From: an uncultured Alphaproteobacteria bacterium
GTDB lineage: Bacteria; Pseudomonadota; Alphaproteobacteria; RF32; CAG-239
Length of the DNA stretch: 64,000 bases
Reading direction: 5' to 3'
NCBI GenBank assembly: GCA_910587405.1
Contig: CAJUKS010000003.1
Location: 62,001-126,000 of the forward strand
Shown: positions 27,925-36,634 of the stretch, one piece after another
Numbering within the stretch: the first letter of the stretch is position 1
How the letters are laid out: the number at the start of each line of letters is the position of its first letter
Notes under the pieces: generated by a model
What the model saw: only the letters and a program-made list of their open reading frames with translations
Told to the model about the DNA's origin: nothing
Database searches by the model: none
Made by a program: the position numbers and the translations under genes

Positions 27925-28179
27925 TTATCAACCAAGCGCTAAACTGAGATTGTATGTTACGTTTGAAGAATTTGTTACGAATATACGGTCTGAAATCAAT
28001 TAACTAAACAATGCCGCGCCGATGATTATCAACAGAGGCAACATTTGTATTAATATGGCATTGAAGTTAAGGCGTTTGGTAAAAAAATAACTCCATACGG
28101 GCGGAAAGTAAAGATATCTTCGGAACGATTTTGTTTGATTTTATTTGTCTTTCATAGTGTAATTGCGGTGAGGCGTACG

Positions 28180-28314
28180 ATGAAGATTATAAATATCAAC
28201 GGCCCGATCAATGCCGGTAAGACAACGGTTTCAGATTTAATTATTGACAACAGCTGCCAAACTCTTAGGGAAACGTTACGGCAGATTTTGTTGTTTCCGG
28301 AGAAAACAAAATGA
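28180..28314 (+). pseudogene. Internally deleted copy of the P-loop kinase
   Basis: 44 codons. The first 18 match the start of the kinase at 22636, including an intact GPINAGKTT. The frame then jumps to the C-terminal segment (DLIIDNS..QTLRETLRQILLF), losing about 130 central codons while staying in frame. The stop overlaps the ATG of the following GNAT gene, as in the intact pair. It cannot be an active kinase but may remain as a leader peptide that couples translation to the GNAT gene. Confidence 0.8.
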
Positions 28315-28778
28315 TAATCAGAAAATTTATAGAAAAAGATTTGTCGCAAGTTTTGAATTTGTGCCGGGAAGTCCGGCAGTACCACAGGGATATCCTGAAC
28401 GGATATTTCACCGAACAGGATGATGCGATCGAACAAATAGGATTTGTTGATTCTCTGACCAAAGATAATATGGTGGCCTTAGTGGCGGAAGACGACGGAA
28501 ATCTGTGCGGATACTTGTTGGCGGAAATCAAAAACGCGCCTTATTTGCAGAAGTCTAAAATTGCGCATATCTGTAATTTCGGCGTTGCGAAGAAAATGCG
28601 TCGTCACTGTATCGGCCGGGCGTTGATGGATGCCTTTTATGAGTTGTGCCGAGAAGAAAATGTTGATGAAATACGGCTGGATGTTTTTAACAAAAATGTC
28701 GAGGCATACCGATTTTATGAAAGGTACGGCTTTTTGCCGTTTGAGCAGAGAATGAATTTGCAAGTTCAGAAAAAGTAA
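28311..28778 (+). CDS. GNAT-family N-acetyltransferase, second copy
   Basis: 155 residues. Motif A (CNFGVAKKMRRHCIGRALMDAFY) and motif B (AYRFYERYGFLPFEQRMNL) are intact. It is a clear paralogue of 23144..23626 but with GC-richer codons, so the two copies have diverged for some time or came from different donors. The ATG overlaps the stop of the deleted kinase (ATGA). Confidence 0.88.
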   Translation: MIIRKFIEKDLSQVLNLCREVRQYHRDILNGYFTEQDDAIEQIGFVDSLTKDNMVALVAEDDGNLCGYLLAEIKNAPYLQKSKIAHICNFGVAKKMRRHCIGRALMDAFYELCREENVDEIRLDVFNKNVEAYRFYERYGFLPFEQRMNLQVQKK

Positions 28779-28859
28779 GCCTTAAAACGGCAGGTTTGAC
28801 ATCTTCACACCGGTTTTTAGCGGCTTTGAGCGGATAATTTGAAAGTTGCACGGTGAAAA

Positions 28860-29186
28860 TCACAGGCGGTCGTTTTTATATTTTGTTCCCCACTCGGCCA
28901 TTGATATGATAATCGGCTGCAGTGACAATCCGGTCTGATTCAGGCTGTATTCGACCCGGGGCGGAACTTCGGCAAAAACTTTGCGGTTAAGCAGTCCGTC
29001 CTTTTCCAGATCTCGCAGATTCTCGGTTAATACGCGTTGGCTGATGCCGGTTAAGCTTTTGCGCAGCTCGCCGAAACGCTTGGTACCGCCGAGCAAATCC
29101 CGAATGATGAGCAATTTCCATTTGTTGCCGATTAGGTTGATGGTTGTCGCAACCGGGCAGTCTAAAATTTTTTTGTTTGAAATCAC
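28860..29186 (-). CDS. HxlR-family transcriptional regulator
   Basis: 108 residues from a GTG with GGAG 8 bases upstream. The family signature is complete: CPVATTINLIGNKWKLLIIR, GTKRFGELRKSLTGISQRVL, LRDLEKDGLLNRKVF, PPRVEYSLNQTG. HxlR proteins are dimeric winged-helix regulators that often respond to reactive small molecules. It is divergent from the cupin gene, and the 123-bp intergenic region with a TATAAT at 29221..29226 is the likely operator, so it probably controls that gene. Confidence 0.93.
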   Translation of the reverse strand: MISNKKILDCPVATTINLIGNKWKLLIIRDLLGGTKRFGELRKSLTGISQRVLTENLRDLEKDGLLNRKVFAEVPPRVEYSLNQTGLSLQPIIISMAEWGTKYKNDRL

Positions 29187-29309
29187 CTTATTTTCTCCAA
29201 TAGTTACTTTTTGAATACTTTATAATAAAATAGTTCCTACTTTACAATTTCTTTTTACATGCATAATAATACTTTTGTTTTCAGTTGCAATATGTCTGGG
29301 AGAAAATTG

Positions 29310-29738
29310 ATGAAAGAAATTGTTGTAAAAAATTATCAAACCGCAAAAGCTCAAAGTCAGGGACAGGGGCTTAATCAGTTTTGCGTAAAACCGATTATTG
29401 AAGATATTGCCAAATGTTCGGCAAATTTTGTTGAAGTCGAACCGGGAAAATATGCTTACGGTTACCACTATCATGAGGAGAATGAAGAAGTTTTTTATAT
29501 TATCAGTGGTGAAGCCCTGGTCAAAACCGAAAAAGGCGATATTCATTTGAAACAGGGGGATGCGATCTGTTTTCCGGCCGCTATCGAAGGTTCTCATGTC
29601 GTTTCTAATCCTTCCCGAACCGAAAAACTGGTTTATTTGGACGTCGGAACTGCCAATAAGCCGGATATTGTCCATTTTACCGGAACAAATGCGGGAATGG
29701 TTGTTTCCCGTCAGGGAATTTTTAATTTTACCAAATAA
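29310..29738 (+). CDS. Cupin-domain protein
   Basis: 142 residues from the ATG preceded by GGGAGA at 6 bases; two earlier in-frame ATGs have weaker sites. The cupin core is visible: YHYHEENEEVFYIISGEALV (metal-ligand His/His/Glu) and GDAICFPAAIEGSHVVSN (third His). Single-domain cupins bind a metal and small ligands, and the substrate is unknown. Probably regulated by the divergent HxlR protein. A terminator follows. Confidence 0.88.
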   Translation: MKEIVVKNYQTAKAQSQGQGLNQFCVKPIIEDIAKCSANFVEVEPGKYAYGYHYHEENEEVFYIISGEALVKTEKGDIHLKQGDAICFPAAIEGSHVVSNPSRTEKLVYLDVGTANKPDIVHFTGTNAGMVVSRQGIFNFTK

Positions 29739-29756
29739 TTTTGGGTTCGTTCCTGA

Positions 29757-29785
29757 AGCGGCAGTCGAAAAGCTGCCGCTTTTTC
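29757..29785 (+). terminator. Terminator after the cupin gene
   Basis: AGCGGCAG / CTGCCGCT form an 8-bp stem with an 8-base loop, followed by TTTTTCTTATT. Confidence 0.85.
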
Positions 29786-29967
29786 TTATTTCTCAACGTT
29801 TTTAATTTATTTGTGAAGTCCGTCTTTTATTCTTATAATTTTAGTCCGAGTGTTAGTAATCACTTGACAATAGGCAAAAAAACATTATTACTAATCGCGA
29901 ATAATCATTATTTTGTTTCACAAGAGGATCCGGTCAAATAAGCCTCGTTAAATATTCCGGTATCATT

Positions 29968-30537
29968 ATGGCTTTTAAAATTATCGGGCTGGTTGCGTTT
30001 GCTGTCTTTATAATACTGTTTGTATATATGGTCTGGCAGGTTTCCCGCCTTCGTAAAAGAACGCAAAAGGAATTGTCTTTTGAACCCGGCGTCTATCAGG
30101 GCCCGGCAGGCGATCCCCGGTGGAACGGGCAGTTGCCTGAAAAAGTTGATGACTATTCGGAACCGCGCTATGTGTATGAAAACCTGGAAGAAAGCGCCGA
30201 TTATCTGCCCCGGAACGGCAGAATTGTCGGTTATCGGATCAGTCCGGATTTGGTGATTCACAGCCGGGTGCAGTTGGAAGTGAATCCGCCTATTCTCCAC
30301 AGCTATATTTCGCGCTTTGGCGGCAAGCTGTTAGAGGGAGAGGATGTTGTCTTATTGCAGCAAAATTGGGACAAGGTCTCGATGTTGCGAAAAAAGGCGG
30401 GAGACGAACCTTTGCCGACAGGTTGGTTTTGGGCTTTGCATCAGGGCATACCTGTAGTCGTCCACTATCAAGACAATTGCTATAAGGATGTCATCGGTTT
30501 TCCGGGTGTGTGGTATCCACTGATTCTGAAAAGATGA
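29968..30537 (+). CDS. Hypothetical single-pass membrane protein
   Basis: 189 residues, not recognised. One N-terminal membrane helix (about residues 4-25, IIGLVAFAVFIILFVYMVWQ) is followed by a basic stop (RLRKRTQK) and a soluble domain with many Trp and Tyr (GWFWALHQGIPVVVHYQD, GFPGVWYPLIL). The positive residues after the helix suggest the soluble part is cytoplasmic. No good ribosome binding site is visible. It stands alone and ends in the shared terminator at 30591. Confidence 0.7.
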   Translation: MAFKIIGLVAFAVFIILFVYMVWQVSRLRKRTQKELSFEPGVYQGPAGDPRWNGQLPEKVDDYSEPRYVYENLEESADYLPRNGRIVGYRISPDLVIHSRVQLEVNPPILHSYISRFGGKLLEGEDVVLLQQNWDKVSMLRKKAGDEPLPTGWFWALHQGIPVVVHYQDNCYKDVIGFPGVWYPLILKR

Positions 30538-30590
30538 AAGTCCAATTTGCGAAAAGTTATCTTTGATCATTTTTCGTTGGTGCAAAATCA

Positions 30591-30624
30591 AAAAAACAAC
30601 TTTCAAAACGAAAGTTGTTTTTTT
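30591..30624. terminator. Bidirectional terminator
   Basis: AAACAACTTTC and GAAAGTTGTTT form a long stem flanked by A and T runs, serving the membrane-protein gene from the left and possibly the polysaccharide operon from the right. Confidence 0.85.
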
Positions 30625-30716
30625 ATGTTCCAAAAGCCGGAACTGAACATTCGATTACCCTTCTTCTGACAGATTTTCCGCTTATAGAAGAAAAGGCCGT
30701 AACCGTTGTCGCCGAT

Positions 30717-32162
30717 TCAGCCGGTTTGCGATAAAGTTCGGACATCGGGACGGTAGCTTTCCGCCAGTTGGCTGATATGCCGAGACATGGTTGTCAGCGG
30801 CCGCCGCATACGGTGATATTCGGCCAGAACGTCACGGTGATTGAAGATGTAAGACAGGTGTGCGATAAAATCTGCAGTGTCGTTGCCGCGAAAACGAAAA
30901 TACGGCGAGGACGAAAGTTCGGATGCGCCGCCGAAGTCACTGGCCAGGACTGCCACGCCGCAGGCAGCCATTTCTATGGCGACTTGGGGCAAATTATCTT
31001 CCCAAATGACCGGAACCACCCCAAGATCGACGTCAGTCAACAGTTTGGGCAACTCTCCGCGCCGATAACCGTCGGATATTTCAAGCCGATGAAATCTCTG
31101 CCGCAGTTTTTGCAGCCGTTGCGGCGGAACGGCGTCGTAAATATACCGGGCGGCAAAGCGGAGATTGATTTGCGCCGACATTTCATCCGGCAGTTGTTCC
31201 AAAGCCGACAGCAAAAAGAAAAATCCTTTGGCAGCCCGGGCATAGCCGAGAAACGCCAGAGTAAAACAGGAACTGTCCTCAGGTTTGAAAGCCGGAGCAA
31301 ACGGTTTGATACCCGCATAATCGGTGCCGATATAGGCTACTTCGAGAAGGTCGGGACGAATGCCGTAACCGGTCGCAAGATCAGCCACACGTTGTGATAC
31401 GGCGAGGATTTTATCAACATATCGGTTTATAAAAGCAATATTTAAACGGCGAAATTCTTTGTAGGTCTGCGGCAAATTGCGCTGTGCCTTTATGGAAAGC
31501 AACTTCTCGGCCAGATGCGCCGATTTGAATTTTAACCAGGGTTTCAGCAGCTGCGGCCGAATTGATCCGGGTTCAAACCACAGCGTCATCGCCTCAATAA
31601 ACCATTGCGGGTCAAGGGGTTTGCGACGGCAGCGTCCGCATTCCAAACCGCCGCGAAAACTCTTACAACGGCATTGGTTATGATTTTGGAACAATTGAAC
31701 CTGCGGGCAAAAAGGAAAATAATTGTGCAGTGAAAAAATAATTTTCAGACCGGGAAAATATTCTTTGATTTTAAGAACGTTCAGCGGCAAGCCTTCCAGA
31801 TTGTGAAAATGGATGACGTCAAAGCCGCCTTGTTCGATAATAAATTTTCGCAACAGTTCCAAGACCGTACAGTCGGATTGGTCCAGATAATTGTGGAGAT
31901 TGTGAACCAGAAGCGTGCCCGGCGCCGGAACCGGGGAATTTACCAGTTCAAAAGCCGGACAATCGGAGTTGACGCGGCTTTTCAGCGGACGGATGTAAGG
32001 TTTGAAAGAAAAAGGACTGTAGACGTCGCCGGCGCTTAAGAAAACCGGGCAGATTTTTCGGTTGCCGCGCAAGGCGTTGATCAGATTGCGAAGATAGACC
32101 GTTACGCCGCCGCCGCGGGAGCTTTGACAGTCGGTCCAGTTATAATACAAAACTTTGAGCAC
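30717..32162 (-). CDS. Family 4-type glycosyltransferase
   Basis: 481 residues from a GTG. N-terminal YYNWTDCQSSRGGGVTVYLRN, and a C-terminal Rossmann half with LLEVAYIGTDY and, near residue 415, the nucleotide-sugar EX7E region in VPVIWEDNLPQVAIEMAACGV. A central insert holds eight Cys in CPQVQL..CRCKSF..LECGRCRRK, a probable zinc site found in some polysaccharide transferases. Last gene of a four-gene operon with a GT2 enzyme, UDP-galactopyranose mutase and a DUF4422 protein; likely adds a sugar to a cell-surface polysaccharide. Starts 6 bases after the GT2 stop. Confidence 0.87.
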   Translation of the reverse strand: MLKVLYYNWTDCQSSRGGGVTVYLRNLINALRGNRKICPVFLSAGDVYSPFSFKPYIRPLKSRVNSDCPAFELVNSPVPAPGTLLVHNLHNYLDQSDCTVLELLRKFIIEQGGFDVIHFHNLEGLPLNVLKIKEYFPGLKIIFSLHNYFPFCPQVQLFQNHNQCRCKSFRGGLECGRCRRKPLDPQWFIEAMTLWFEPGSIRPQLLKPWLKFKSAHLAEKLLSIKAQRNLPQTYKEFRRLNIAFINRYVDKILAVSQRVADLATGYGIRPDLLEVAYIGTDYAGIKPFAPAFKPEDSSCFTLAFLGYARAAKGFFFLLSALEQLPDEMSAQINLRFAARYIYDAVPPQRLQKLRQRFHRLEISDGYRRGELPKLLTDVDLGVVPVIWEDNLPQVAIEMAACGVAVLASDFGGASELSSSPYFRFRGNDTADFIAHLSYIFNHRDVLAEYHRMRRPLTTMSRHISQLAESYRPDVRTLSQTG

Positions 32163-32168
32163 GTCCGT

Positions 32169-33170
32169 TTACCCCTGTGCCGGAAGGTTTTGCCGCAAAA
32201 TCTCATCATAACGGTGAGTTTCGCCGTTACGCAGCATTGTAAAAATATCTTTTTGCGCTTGATTAAACAGCGGTGAAGCCGTGACAACATGCGGATCAAC
32301 CCGGTTGAAACTGGCGTTGATAAATTGGCGCCGGTCGGTTTTGCCCTGACGATAGGCAATGCCGTAAGCGTAGGTGGAATCGTAAAATTCTTTTTTAAAC
32401 GACCATTCCGCCACTTTGGCATATTTCTCGCGGGGAAGTTTTTTGAGGCGTTTCCAGATGTCGTTCCAGCGTTGGAACGGTATGGTATAATCTTTGAGAT
32501 TGCTCGATTGTCCGGGGTTGTTTTGACGGTAATAATAAAAAGCTTCGCGGACAAAACTGACGGTTCCGTTGAGCAAGGTATCGTAAAACCACGGATTGTC
32601 CACCCAGCCGGCGCCTTTGACTTCTTCCATCCGCGCGCCGATCCTTTTTAGGAAAGAATGTTTGTACAAACATGACCAGATGCTGGGATGGTGGAACAAA
32701 ATTTCAGGACAGTCATAAATGCGGAAAACCCCGGCGGGGCATTGCAGTTTGGACAGCCAATGGATCGGCTTGAAATGTTCTTCGGAACCGTTCTCGGAAC
32801 CGAAATATTCAAAAAAGCCCGATTTAACGATATCGGCGCCGGTTTTTTCGGCGTTTTCCAACAATTTTTGATACATGTCTTCTTTAATCCAGTCGTCGGA
32901 TTCGACGATTCCGATATATCTGCCGGTAGCGGCATCCAAACCGTGATTAATCGCTCTTCCGTAACCGCCGTTGGTTAAGTGAAGAGCTTTGACGCGCGGA
33001 TCGCGAGCGGCGTATTCGTCGATAATCTGCGGGCATTTGTCGCAGGAACCGTCGTTGACCAAAATGATTTCCAAAGATTTCAGCGTTTGGTTGACAATGC
33101 TGTCCAAACACTGACGCAAATATTTTTCAACGCCGTAAATCGGCACAATGACAGATACATCAGGCTGCAT
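32169..33170 (-). CDS. Family 2 glycosyltransferase
   Basis: 333 residues. GT-A fold signatures: VSVIVPIYGVEKYLRQCLDS at the start, EIILVNDGSCDKC, and the metal-binding DxD-like IVESDDWIKEDM (about residue 90). The length fits a capsule or O-antigen transferase. Its start overlaps the end of glf by 11 bp, so translation is coupled. With UDP-Galf made by the neighbouring mutase it may be the galactofuranosyl transferase, which is inference only. Confidence 0.9.
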   Translation of the reverse strand: MQPDVSVIVPIYGVEKYLRQCLDSIVNQTLKSLEIILVNDGSCDKCPQIIDEYAARDPRVKALHLTNGGYGRAINHGLDAATGRYIGIVESDDWIKEDMYQKLLENAEKTGADIVKSGFFEYFGSENGSEEHFKPIHWLSKLQCPAGVFRIYDCPEILFHHPSIWSCLYKHSFLKRIGARMEEVKGAGWVDNPWFYDTLLNGTVSFVREAFYYYRQNNPGQSSNLKDYTIPFQRWNDIWKRLKKLPREKYAKVAEWSFKKEFYDSTYAYGIAYRQGKTDRRQFINASFNRVDPHVVTASPLFNQAQKDIFTMLRNGETHRYDEILRQNLPAQG

Positions 33171-34305
33171 GGGTTATTTTCTCCTTTGCGGTTAAAGAAT
33201 TGAAGATTTCGAGCGCGCGGCCGACCGCCTTATCCATATCATAGTATTTATAATCGCCGAGGCGTCCGAGGAAATAAACGTTGGGCATCAATGCGGCATC
33301 ACGGGTGTAGCGCTGATAAAGTTCATGATTTTCCGGTTTGACGATCGGGTAATAACGCTCGTTGGACCCGCGTACAAAATCGGCCGGATATTCAAACGAG
33401 ACCACTGTGCGCGGCGAGCGGTCGTTTAAAAAATATTTATATTCGCCGATACGCGTAAAATCATGGTTACAGGGATAGTTGATCACCGAATTGCTTTGAA
33501 AATATTCCTGGTTATATTCTACAAATTCAAATTCGAGGCTGCGGTAAGGAAGCTCACCGTATTTGTAATCGAAAAATTCGTCGATCGGACCGCTGTAAAA
33601 CAGGTTTTGATATTCCATATCGTTTTTGACTGACTGAAACGGTGTATTCAAAATCACCTTTATACGCGGATGGTCAATCATGTTTTTGATCAGGGCGGTG
33701 TATCCGTTGCGCGGAATTCCCTGATATTTGTCCTGAAAATAACGGTTGTCGCGGCTGATGTACACCGGCACCCGTCCGGTCACCGCGGGGTCAAGTTCTT
33801 CGGGCTTGAGGTGCCATTGTTTGAGCGTATATTCCAAAAACACTTTATGGTATATGTAATCGGCCAGAAATTCCAACTCGTCGTCTTCGCTGCGCCGAAG
33901 CTCCAAAATCGGCACTTTAACATTAAATCCGAACTTGGCAATCAGCTTTTCTTCAAGCCGGCGGGCAATACTTTCGGGAAAAACCTGACGGATCGAATTC
34001 AAATTGAAAGGGATCGGCACTTCCTGGCCGTCGACCATCCCTTTAACTTCGTGCATATAAGGGTGCCATCGCGTAAAACGGCTTAAAAAATGCCATACGT
34101 CGCTGTTGTTGGTATGAAAGATATGGGTGCCGTATTTGTGGATGCAGATTCCGTTTTTGTCATAATAGTCATAAGAATTGCCGCCGATATGCTCCTTGCT
34201 GTCAATAATCGTCACTTCCTGATCCAGTTCTTCGGCCAGCTTGCGTGCCAGCGAAGCGCCGCTGAAACCGCAGCCGACGACCAAATTTTGTATCTTTCTG
34301 CCCAT
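33160..34305 (-). CDS. glf: UDP-galactopyranose mutase
   Basis: 381 residues from the ATG at 34303..34305, chosen for the AGAAGGAG site 8 bases before it. It interconverts UDP-galactopyranose and UDP-galactofuranose with reduced FAD. The FAD-binding VVGCGFSGASLARKLAEEL, IIDSKEHIGGNSYDY and IHKYGTHIFHTN are typical, as are PFNLNSIRQVFP and the C-terminal FLGRLGDYKYYDMDKAVGRA. Presence of glf shows that the organism makes a galactofuranose-containing glycan. Confidence 0.96.
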   Translation of the reverse strand: MGRKIQNLVVGCGFSGASLARKLAEELDQEVTIIDSKEHIGGNSYDYYDKNGICIHKYGTHIFHTNNSDVWHFLSRFTRWHPYMHEVKGMVDGQEVPIPFNLNSIRQVFPESIARRLEEKLIAKFGFNVKVPILELRRSEDDELEFLADYIYHKVFLEYTLKQWHLKPEELDPAVTGRVPVYISRDNRYFQDKYQGIPRNGYTALIKNMIDHPRIKVILNTPFQSVKNDMEYQNLFYSGPIDEFFDYKYGELPYRSLEFEFVEYNQEYFQSNSVINYPCNHDFTRIGEYKYFLNDRSPRTVVSFEYPADFVRGSNERYYPIVKPENHELYQRYTRDAALMPNVYFLGRLGDYKYYDMDKAVGRALEIFNSLTAKEKITHAA

Positions 34306-34325
34306 ACTGTTTCTCCTTCTGACGA

Positions 34326-35156
34326 TTAGATGTTCAATGCGGTATGCCAGGCCGATTTTTCGCTTAAGGCGGTTTGCCAAAGCGGAATTTCTTCCGTTGC
34401 CGATTGCTGATAAACCAGCAGCGGAACTTCTTTAATCCGCAGCGGATGATTGCGGCGGTAGTATTCAAGAAAGATGTTGAAAAGCCGTTCACCGAGAAAC
34501 CCGTATACCCGTTGTTGATAAGGTGTTCTTTTGTCAAGCTGCGGATAAATGAGATTGTCAAGCCGCCGCAAAACGTCAAACAGCCAACGGCAATAGGCGT
34601 CGGCAAAGTCGCGGCGGCAGATCATCATATTTTTGTAATAGGCACGTGTTTGCTTAAAAATAACGTTTTGCGCCGCCGGTATCATTTCCGGATAGACGTC
34701 GCGGATAATTGCCAGGGCCAAATTCATATCATTGAGGTGGTGTGCCGCGGCATAAAGCTTATATAGAGAGGAACCGTTCTCTTTCGATTTTGCGGCCGGG
34801 ACGATCAGATCCCACTTTTCCGTCAGCTGCTGCAGGTTTTCGGCTGTATGGCCGCTTTTGGCCGTAAAATCTTCCAACGATTCCAGTTCGGTATCGTCGC
34901 CGGCCAAATTAAAGAAACGGCGGTAATGACACAGGCCGAAACAATCATGCTGGGTATTGCGCCAGATCCAGTAAAGGACCGAAAGCTCGCAAAAATTTTG
35001 ATTGCGCAGCGAGATATTCTCTCCGCTGTCATCTCCCGCCATATCAAGACGAAAGCCGGCGGCAGCCCTCCCGGCTTGAATTGGAACCAGCAGCTCGTTA
35101 TCGGGCAGCCGGCATTTTTGATGACAGCATACATAAATTGGTATTGTCGGATTCAT
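34326..35156 (-). CDS. DUF4422 protein (capsule-type glycosyltransferase family)
   Basis: 276 residues. Recognisable DUF4422 features: IPIYVCCHQKC start, SLRNQNFCELSVLYWIWRN, GLCHYRRFFNL and RVYGFLGERLFNIFLEYY. Members occur in polysaccharide clusters and are thought to act as glycosyltransferases, some on galactofuranose. First gene of the operon, with AGAGGTG 7 bases before the ATG. The glf gene begins 20 bases after its stop. Confidence 0.88.
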   Translation of the reverse strand: MNPTIPIYVCCHQKCRLPDNELLVPIQAGRAAAGFRLDMAGDDSGENISLRNQNFCELSVLYWIWRNTQHDCFGLCHYRRFFNLAGDDTELESLEDFTAKSGHTAENLQQLTEKWDLIVPAAKSKENGSSLYKLYAAAHHLNDMNLALAIIRDVYPEMIPAAQNVIFKQTRAYYKNMMICRRDFADAYCRWLFDVLRRLDNLIYPQLDKRTPYQQRVYGFLGERLFNIFLEYYRRNHPLRIKEVPLLVYQQSATEEIPLWQTALSEKSAWHTALNI

Positions 35157-35338
35157 TATTCACCTCTTTGTTCAGGTACATCAAAAATAAGAGTGATATT
35201 TGGTTTTTAAATAGCCTGCTGCAAAAATAGGGTGAAAAAATTGCCGCCGGTCAAAAAAACAGGGCCGGGGACGAAAAGCCCGCTTAAACGGAGAAAGTTT
35301 GGGCGCGCCACAACCGTTGGGAAGGTTACGGTTATGGC

Positions 35339-35367
35339 TTGTAAGTTCGGTTGTTGTTTGCTATATA
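35339..35367 (+). promoter_or_regulatory. Candidate promoter of the HD-domain gene
   Basis: TTGTAA and TATATA with 17-base spacing end 33 bases before the ATG at 35401. Confidence 0.45.
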
Positions 35368-35400
35368 TGAAACAGGAGATCATCAAACAAGGACAAAGCT

Positions 35401-36078
35401 ATGCAGGGTATTATGAAATTTTTGCAGACGGCGGAAAAACTCAAATCGGAAAAGAGGAAAACCCTGTTGTCCGACAATGAATGGGAAAGCGTGGCCTCGC
35501 ATACATGGATGATGGGCTTGCTGGCGGTTTTGTTTCTTGATAAATCGGTTCACCGGCTTGACGGCGAAAAAGTTTTTAAAATGATCGTCGTTCATGATTT
35601 GGCCGAAGCGGAAACCGGGGATATCGCGATGGGAAAAACTTTTCAAAACCGTGCGCTGGATCTTGAAAAAAAAGAAAAGGAACAGGCGTCGATGAATGGG
35701 TTGCTGGCTTCGCTGCCCGATGAAAGCCGGCAAGAAATCATGGATTTGTGGCAGGAATTTGAAAAAGCCGAAACCCGGGAAGCCCGTTTTGTCAAAGCGT
35801 TGGATAAACTGGAATCCTATTTTCAGGTTTCGTGCGCCGAAGACGTCAGTTATATTGAGCGGCTTGGCGACGGCGATATCTATTGGAAAATTTATTGTCA
35901 GGATTTGCAGAAACATTTGTTTGCCGACGAACCGGAGTTATGCCGGTTTTGGGATGCCGTCAAACCGGTTATTTTGGAAAAAATGCGCAAAAGCGGCATT
36001 AATCCGGTTAATTATATGGAAAAAGAAGAAACGGAAGGAAAATATAACGTCTCGCTTGGCCATATGTTTTCAGGTTAA
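35401..36078 (+). CDS. HD-domain hydrolase, YfbR-like
   Basis: 225 residues. The HD metal site is visible: His in VASHTWMMGLL (about residue 35), MIVVHDLAEAETGD (His-Asp, about 63-76) and a later Asp in VKALDKLESYFQ. This set matches the HD_3/YfbR type, whose members dephosphorylate deoxynucleoside monophosphates. Substrate not proven. AAGGA lies 8 bases before the ATG; a second ATG at 35413 is possible. It ends in a strong terminator shared with the convergent lipoprotein gene. Confidence 0.82.
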   Translation: MQGIMKFLQTAEKLKSEKRKTLLSDNEWESVASHTWMMGLLAVLFLDKSVHRLDGEKVFKMIVVHDLAEAETGDIAMGKTFQNRALDLEKKEKEQASMNGLLASLPDESRQEIMDLWQEFEKAETREARFVKALDKLESYFQVSCAEDVSYIERLGDGDIYWKIYCQDLQKHLFADEPELCRFWDAVKPVILEKMRKSGINPVNYMEKEETEGKYNVSLGHMFSG

Positions 36079-36081
36079 CAA

Positions 36082-36110
36082 AAACAGCCTCCGGTCGGGA
36101 GGCTGTTTGA
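36082..36110. terminator. Bidirectional terminator
   Basis: AAACAGCCTCC / GGAGGCTGTTT form an 11-bp stem 4 bases after the HD-gene stop, with A and T residues on both sides. Confidence 0.85.
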
Positions 36111-36124
36111 GGATCGTTGCAAAT

Positions 36125-36424
36125 TTAGCGGCTGATTTTCTGACACATCGGGTAGTTGATGCCGTGCATCGCCAGATAGAGATCGCCGTCTTGTTGTGTA
36201 AAAGATATTCCGGTGCCCGGTTCCTGATATTTTTCGCCGGCGGCGGAAATGGTTCGTGACAAAACGTGATTGATACCGTCGATCCGTAAAATCATGGAGT
36301 TATCGTTAAGAACTTTCGCCTGAACAATCTGATCGCCGCATTTGTATTCGGCCTGGTCCTTTACCGCAACATTGTTTGTGCAGGCCATAACCAGCAGCGG
36401 AAGCCCCAAAATCCAATATTTCAT
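36125..36424 (-). CDS. MliC-like lipoprotein (lysozyme inhibitor type)
   Basis: 99 residues from the ATG at 36422..36424, with AAGGG upstream. The first 15 residues are a lipoprotein signal ending in the lipobox LVMAC. The mature part is short and beta-rich with EYKCGDQIVQAKVLNDNSMIL, then SRTISAAGEKYQ and a second Cys in NYPMCQ. This pattern resembles MliC/PliC proteins, which bind c-type lysozyme in the periplasm and protect peptidoglycan. That fits a host-associated lifestyle. Assignment by pattern only. Confidence 0.65.
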   Translation of the reverse strand: MKYWILGLPLLVMACTNNVAVKDQAEYKCGDQIVQAKVLNDNSMILRIDGINHVLSRTISAAGEKYQEPGTGISFTQQDGDLYLAMHGINYPMCQKISR

Positions 36425-36634
36425 AACATTACCCTTTCGTTGTTTAAGATGATCATACACGATATAATCACCGGGCGGATAATATCAAGAAACCGGAACA
36501 TAATTTATCCGCCGGGGATGAAAACAACCATTTGACCGTTGGTCCGATGAAGTTTATTATAAGTAAGTGAGTTTGAAAAACGGGCCCGTTGCTTTGAAAG
36601 ACGCGGCGGCAAACAGGATTGATTGAAAAAAACG

